Both the position numbers and the translations under genes were made by a program. From an uncultured Lachnospiraceae bacterium (GTDB taxonomy: Bacteria; Bacillota; Clostridia; Lachnospirales; Lachnospiraceae), in assembly GCA_910579285.1 (NCBI GenBank), contig CAJTTT010000057.1, forward strand, positions 1 through 8,288: 8,288 nucleotides of DNA. The letters are read 5' to 3'. This document shows, piece after piece, positions 5,135 through 8,288 of this stretch (position 1 is its first letter; the number at the start of each line of letters is the position of its first letter). The notes under the pieces are model-generated. The model did not search any database. It saw only the letters and a program-made list of their open reading frames with translations, and had not been told where the DNA came from.

Positions 5135-7159
5135 CTACTGTAATAAGCTTAAAACGGACTGCCTGTCCTGATTTGCGTGCGCGATCATACTCACACCCGC
5201 CTGCTGGATAATATTGTTATTGGAAAAATCCACCATTTCTCTTGCCACGTCCGTATCCCGGATACGGGACTCCGCCGCGGTCAGATTTTCCTCCTTATTG
5301 CCATTGTTATTATAAGTGTGTTCCAGGCGGTTCTGCGTTGCTCCCAGATTCGTCCGCCACATCGAGACAGTCAGTAAAGCATCCTTAATCTGCCAATTGC
5401 TGCCCGGCTCATAATACTCCCTGGAGACAATATCACCATTCCCGGCCTGCGGTCTGTCATGCAGATATTTCTTGTTGATCTGTGTATGCGTAATTGCCTC
5501 CTCGCCTACCTTCTCTCTGAAATAGTTAAACCGCACTTCCCCATTGATGTATACCTTCTCTGTCTTCATCTCATATATGGGCGCCATAACCTGATACGTT
5601 TTGGTCTCTTCATAGGAGCCTGCCTCCCATTCCATCAGCTTCTTTTTATAATTCTCGCTGTACGCTTCCTCTTTCCTGTAAGATCCCACGCTGTATCCTG
5701 AAAGTCCCAGCTTTTCCAGCGAAATATAGGGCAGCTCTATGGGAATATCGTCAGAATCCACTGCGCTGCACACAATATATAAATCGTTCGATACTTCTAT
5801 CGTTCCCGTAGTTCCAGGCTCAAGATATTCTGCCGGATAGGTGATCTCTGTTTCCGCCCAAGTCCTCACGGAAGCATCTGATGCGTGCTGGGAAGTCAGT
5901 ATCGTGTCATCCCTGTAATCATACACAATAATATCATAATCATCCGTCATAAAAGACTTGGTGAAATGATCCTTCATATCCAGATCCTGCGACATCAGCT
6001 CATATGTCTTTTTTGACAGCTCATTCGCGATTTCTCCTGCCAGATCCTGTATCTGCTGCTTTTTCTGTGCATCAGATAACGTTTTGTCCTCTTCCTGTAT
6101 TTTCGCCAGATCCTTTATCTTTTCAAAACAGTTGACTGCATTGCCATCCTTGTCAGCAAATGCCTTAAACTCACTCAGATCCAGATTGGGCGTGCTGTTA
6201 TTGTCGTAATACGGTGATACGCGGTTGACCGTTATCCCATCCACAGACCCGGTAAAGTTGATGCCATACTGTTTGGATCTGCATGTGCCGCACGGAATAC
6301 CGATGCCGCCTCCCAGAAGCCCGATCAGACCGCCATACAGATCCTCTATCTTATCAAACTGTTTCAATCCTGCATAGCTTATTTTGGCGGTGGCATTGTT
6401 ATCAAGGGACGGTGTCCACGTTCCGGCGTGCTCCGCCTGCTGTTCTCCGTAGAAGTCTCCCATATCCGGCCCATAATAAACGTATTTGGCTGTACCGTCA
6501 GGGTTTCTTTCTATCTTTCCCATCGCGTCATATTTCAAGGTTATCATCACGCCGGACGTATCCTGCTGCGCCGTGACGCCGGTCGCGATATCCAATAAAT
6601 TTTCATAGCCGCTGTGCTTTTCCAGTCTTTTGTCGATTCCATCATTCAGCCATTGCGGCAGAACTGTGGTAACATTCATCTTTACCGGCACGGTAATGGT
6701 CTGATCCTCCGTGATCACCACATCCTTTGTAAAAGACGGCTGCCATTTCAGGATCTGTAGCTCATTATAGGTCGTCGCTTCTCCCGTTCTGCCAATCTCT
6801 TCCAGAAGCTGATCCACCTCCATCTGAATCGCCTTTCTGTCCTGCTGCGTATGGGTTCCATTGTACGCCTGAACCGACAGCTCATTGATTCTCTGCAGCA
6901 TATCGCTTATCTCTCCGAGCGCTGCATCGGCAACCTTGATCAGGGAAATGCCTTCCGTTATATTTTCAGAGCCTTTCTGCAGCCCTCTGATCAATCTGCG
7001 CATGGATTCGGACATGGACAGACCAGCCGCGTCATCTGCTGCACGGTTGATCTTATATCCAGAGGACAATTTTTCGGTATTTTTAGCCCTTTTTTTATCG
7101 TTTATGTTAAACTGCCTCGCCGCGTTCATTGCAAGTATGTTTGTCTGTACCGAGAGCAT
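5135..7159 (-). CDS. Giant flagellin with large central insert
   Basis: 674-aa protein with flagellin domains at both ends. Residues 1-137 are D0/D1 (N-terminal MLSVQTNILAMNAARQF, then INRAADDAAGLSMSESMRR and the TLR5-contact-type segment LQRINELSVQ near 88-97). Residues about 592-674 are C-terminal D1/D0 (TNLGATQNRLEHT, RIRDTDVAREM, NIIQQAGVSM). It would polymerise in the flagellar filament after export by the flagellar type III system. The central insert (about 138-590) far exceeds the variable region of its neighbour. It carries four cysteines, unusual for flagellin: C290 and C293 (IPCGTC), C344 and C464. A charged, probably helical stretch lies near 345-395. There is no HExxH motif, so it is not a flagellinolysin-type protease. 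The ATG at 7159 was preferred over GTG at 7168 because AGAGGTG spans that GTG. Asn codon AAT and Leu TTA are commoner here than in the neighbour. A minor or specialised filament subunit is my inference. Confidence 0.9.
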   Translation of the reverse strand: MLSVQTNILAMNAARQFNINDKKRAKNTEKLSSGYKINRAADDAAGLSMSESMRRLIRGLQKGSENITEGISLIKVADAALGEISDMLQRINELSVQAYNGTHTQQDRKAIQMEVDQLLEEIGRTGEATTYNELQILKWQPSFTKDVVITEDQTITVPVKMNVTTVLPQWLNDGIDKRLEKHSGYENLLDIATGVTAQQDTSGVMITLKYDAMGKIERNPDGTAKYVYYGPDMGDFYGEQQAEHAGTWTPSLDNNATAKISYAGLKQFDKIEDLYGGLIGLLGGGIGIPCGTCRSKQYGINFTGSVDGITVNRVSPYYDNNSTPNLDLSEFKAFADKDGNAVNCFEKIKDLAKIQEEDKTLSDAQKKQQIQDLAGEIANELSKKTYELMSQDLDMKDHFTKSFMTDDYDIIVYDYRDDTILTSQHASDASVRTWAETEITYPAEYLEPGTTGTIEVSNDLYIVCSAVDSDDIPIELPYISLEKLGLSGYSVGSYRKEEAYSENYKKKLMEWEAGSYEETKTYQVMAPIYEMKTEKVYINGEVRFNYFREKVGEEAITHTQINKKYLHDRPQAGNGDIVSREYYEPGSNWQIKDALLTVSMWRTNLGATQNRLEHTYNNNGNKEENLTAAESRIRDTDVAREMVDFSNNNIIQQAGVSMIAHANQDRQSVLSLLQ

Positions 7160-7164
7160 CCCAG

Positions 7165-7172
7165 CCACCTCT
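7165..7172 (-). promoter_or_regulatory. Shine-Dalgarno site deciding the giant flagellin start
   Basis: AGAGGTGG on the minus strand lies 5-6 nt before the ATG at 7159 and overlaps an in-frame GTG at 7168. The GTG itself has no comparable site upstream and is preceded closely by an in-frame TGA, so translation most likely begins at 7159. Confidence 0.7.
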
Positions 7173-7195
7173 TTCCGTCAAGCCTCAAAGCTGTC

Positions 7196-7201
7196 ATTTT
7201 A
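7196..7201 (-). promoter_or_regulatory. Possible -10 box for the giant flagellin, abutting a poly-G spacer
   Basis: TAAAAT (7201-7196) on the minus strand could serve as a -10, placing the start near 7189 and leaving about 30 nt of leader with the ribosome binding site. The region where a -35 would sit, 16-20 nt upstream, is the T8-G11 homopolymer; the best candidate, TTGGGG at 7226-7221, gives a 19-nt spacer. No sigma-28 (FliA/SigD) type sequence with a CCGATA-like -10 is visible in this gap. The promoter is therefore tentative and co-transcription with the upstream flagellin is an alternative. Confidence 0.32.
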
Positions 7202-7213
7202 CGAATACAGCCG

Positions 7214-7232
7214 CCCCCCCCCCCAAAAAAAA
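7214..7232 (-). repeat. Back-to-back homopolymers T8-G11 in the flagellin intergenic gap
   Basis: On the minus strand eight T (7232-7225) are followed directly by eleven G (7224-7214); on the plus strand this reads as eleven C then eight A. The tract lies in the 141-nt gap, ending 54 nt before the giant flagellin ATG. G/C runs of this length are prone to slipped-strand length change and mark phase-variable loci in several bacteria. The exact count may also be subject to sequencing error. Confidence 0.9.
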
Positions 7233-7300
7233 GTGAGGAGGAGTGCGGCCAATTCCACACAATATTACCTATGAAGCAATTATTCTTACATCAGCCGTAA

Positions 7301-8288
7301 TTAGCCAAGTAAGGACAGGGCCAGCTGGTTGCCCTGGTTTGCCTGAGACAGCATAGATGTACCAGCCTGCTGTAAGATATTGTTGTTGGAGTACTGAACC
7401 ATCTCCGTAGCAATATCTGTATCGCGGATAGCAGCCTCTGCGGACTGGGTGTTCTCTACGATGTTGTTCAGGTTGTTGATGGTGTGCTCCAGACGGTTCT
7501 GGATTGCACCGAGGTCAGATCTCTGGGAAGATACGATCTGCAGAGCGCCCTTGATGAATGCATTCAGGGAGTTGAAGTCTCTGGTCGTAGCAACCGTGCT
7601 AGCATCGCCGCCCTTCAGGTTCTGGAAAGTAGTAACGAGGGCATTAGCCATATCCTTGGTCATAGCCTTCATGTTGTACTTACCAGTAGTAGAGTTAACG
7701 GTAGAGAATGTTGTTGCCTGGTTGGTAACGATATTACCCTGCATGGTTGTGGTATCGCTCTTGATACCGCCTGTGGAAGTATTTCCATAGGTTGTGTAGG
7801 TGTAACCAGCCTGAGAAGACTGCAGAGCGTTGAAGGTAACAGCGCCGTACAGCTTACTGTTCTCACTCGTGCCACCGTCCCAATCGCCGATGTAGTTAGC
7901 AAGACCTGCCATACTCATGTTAGCGATGGAGATGTCGATGTGCTGACCTGCCTCTGCACCTACCTGCAGACCCTTGATGAAGGAACCGTCTAACAGGTTC
8001 ATCTCGTTGAAGGTTGTGGTACTCTGTACACGGTCAACCTCACTCATCAGCTGAGCGATCTCGGACTGGATGGATGCACGATCGGAAGTGGTCAGGGTAC
8101 CATTCTCACCCTTAACTGCCAGCTCGTTCATTCTCTGTAACATATCCTCAACTTCGTTCAGAGCGCCCTCAGCGGTCTGTACTACGCTGATACCATCCTG
8201 TGCGTTAGCGGAAGCCTGGGTAAGACCTCTTACCTGTCTTCTCATCTTCTCGGAAATGGAGAGACCTGCTGCATCATCTGCTGCACGG
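7301..8288 (-). CDS. Flagellin, major-type, 5' end outside window
   Basis: 328 complete codons are present; by comparison with relatives roughly 42 N-terminal residues are missing, giving about 370 aa in full. The fragment begins inside the conserved (R)AADDAAGLSISEKMRRQVRG block and continues through N-terminal D1, including MLQRMNELAVKGENGT. A Thr/Ser/Gly-rich variable region follows (around YTYTTYGNTSTGGIKSDTT), then C-terminal D1/D0 (SDLGAIQNRLEHTINN, AIRDTDIATEMVQYSNNNI, ending LALSLLG). No cysteine is present in the fragment. Codon choice is strongly biased (AAC rather than AAT for Asn, many CTG Leu), as expected of a very highly expressed subunit, so this is probably the main filament protein. 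The Ser/Thr-rich centre could be glycosylated, but no neighbouring glycosyltransferase is visible. It lies 141 nt upstream of the giant flagellin, on the same strand. Confidence 0.95.
   Translation of the reverse strand, partial: RAADDAAGLSISEKMRRQVRGLTQASANAQDGISVVQTAEGALNEVEDMLQRMNELAVKGENGTLTTSDRASIQSEIAQLMSEVDRVQSTTTFNEMNLLDGSFIKGLQVGAEAGQHIDISIANMSMAGLANYIGDWDGGTSENSKLYGAVTFNALQSSQAGYTYTTYGNTSTGGIKSDTTTMQGNIVTNQATTFSTVNSTTGKYNMKAMTKDMANALVTTFQNLKGGDASTVATTRDFNSLNAFIKGALQIVSSQRSDLGAIQNRLEHTINNLNNIVENTQSAEAAIRDTDIATEMVQYSNNNILQQAGTSMLSQANQGNQLALSLLG

Noticed and set aside
5135..7159. Flagellinolysin-type metalloprotease insert in the giant flagellin
   Set aside because: No HExxH zinc motif is present anywhere in the translated insert.
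7225..7260. Intrinsic terminator after the upstream flagellin
   Set aside because: A 6-bp stem (GTGTGG with CCGCAC, one G-U pair) exists at 7260-7243, but the T8 run begins 10 nt after it, too far for a standard terminator; readthrough into the giant flagellin remains possible.
7160..7300. Sigma-28 (SigD) promoter for the giant flagellin
   Set aside because: No TAAA with a CCGATA-like -10 at the right spacing could be found in the gap; the TAAA at 7201 is not followed by such a -10.

Overview
The window looks like a chromosomal segment from a motile, Gram-positive member of the Clostridia, most likely a Lachnospiraceae-type gut Firmicute. Three things point there: the block ecfA1-ecfA2-ecfT-truA-rplM, a Firmicutes ribosomal-region order; strong GGAGG-type Shine-Dalgarno sites and consensus sigma-A promoters; and clostridial-type flagellins. 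Base composition is near balanced rather than AT-rich, which fits Lachnospiraceae better than Clostridium sensu stricto. The species cannot be fixed from the sequence alone.

Layout. (1) Positions 1-3816, minus strand: a vitamin/metal ECF transporter energizing module (two ATPases EcfA1 and EcfA2 plus the transmembrane EcfT), then the tRNA pseudouridine synthase TruA, then the first 21 codons of ribosomal protein L13 (rplM), which runs off the left edge. rplM has its own near-perfect promoter and a structured leader of about 184 nt, so it can be expressed apart from the ecf-truA genes. The ecf genes are separated by 92-nt and 85-nt spacers, and both contain inverted repeats. (2) Positions 3817-3974: a divergent promoter region. 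(3) Positions 3975-5084, plus strand: a membrane-anchored M15-family peptidoglycan peptidase with a long low-complexity linker. It ends in a perfect 12-bp bidirectional terminator that overlaps its stop codon. (4) Positions 5135-8288, minus strand: two tandem flagellin genes. The upstream one (5' end outside the window) is an ordinary flagellin with codon use typical of high expression. The downstream one is a giant flagellin (674 aa) with a central insert of about 450 residues carrying a CxxC motif.

How the genes relate. The left block is housekeeping: shared ATP-driven power for several substrate-binding S components encoded elsewhere, tRNA modification and ribosome synthesis. The right block is surface and motility: filament subunits and a cell-wall hydrolase. 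The join between them, just upstream of ecfA1, is where many Firmicutes would have rplQ, so it may be an old rearrangement point.

The most striking non-coding signal is a T8-G11 homopolymer pair between the two flagellin genes, just upstream of a possible -10 box for the giant flagellin. This is the layout expected of a phase-variable promoter. No CRISPR array, tRNA, rRNA, insertion sequence or phage gene was seen.
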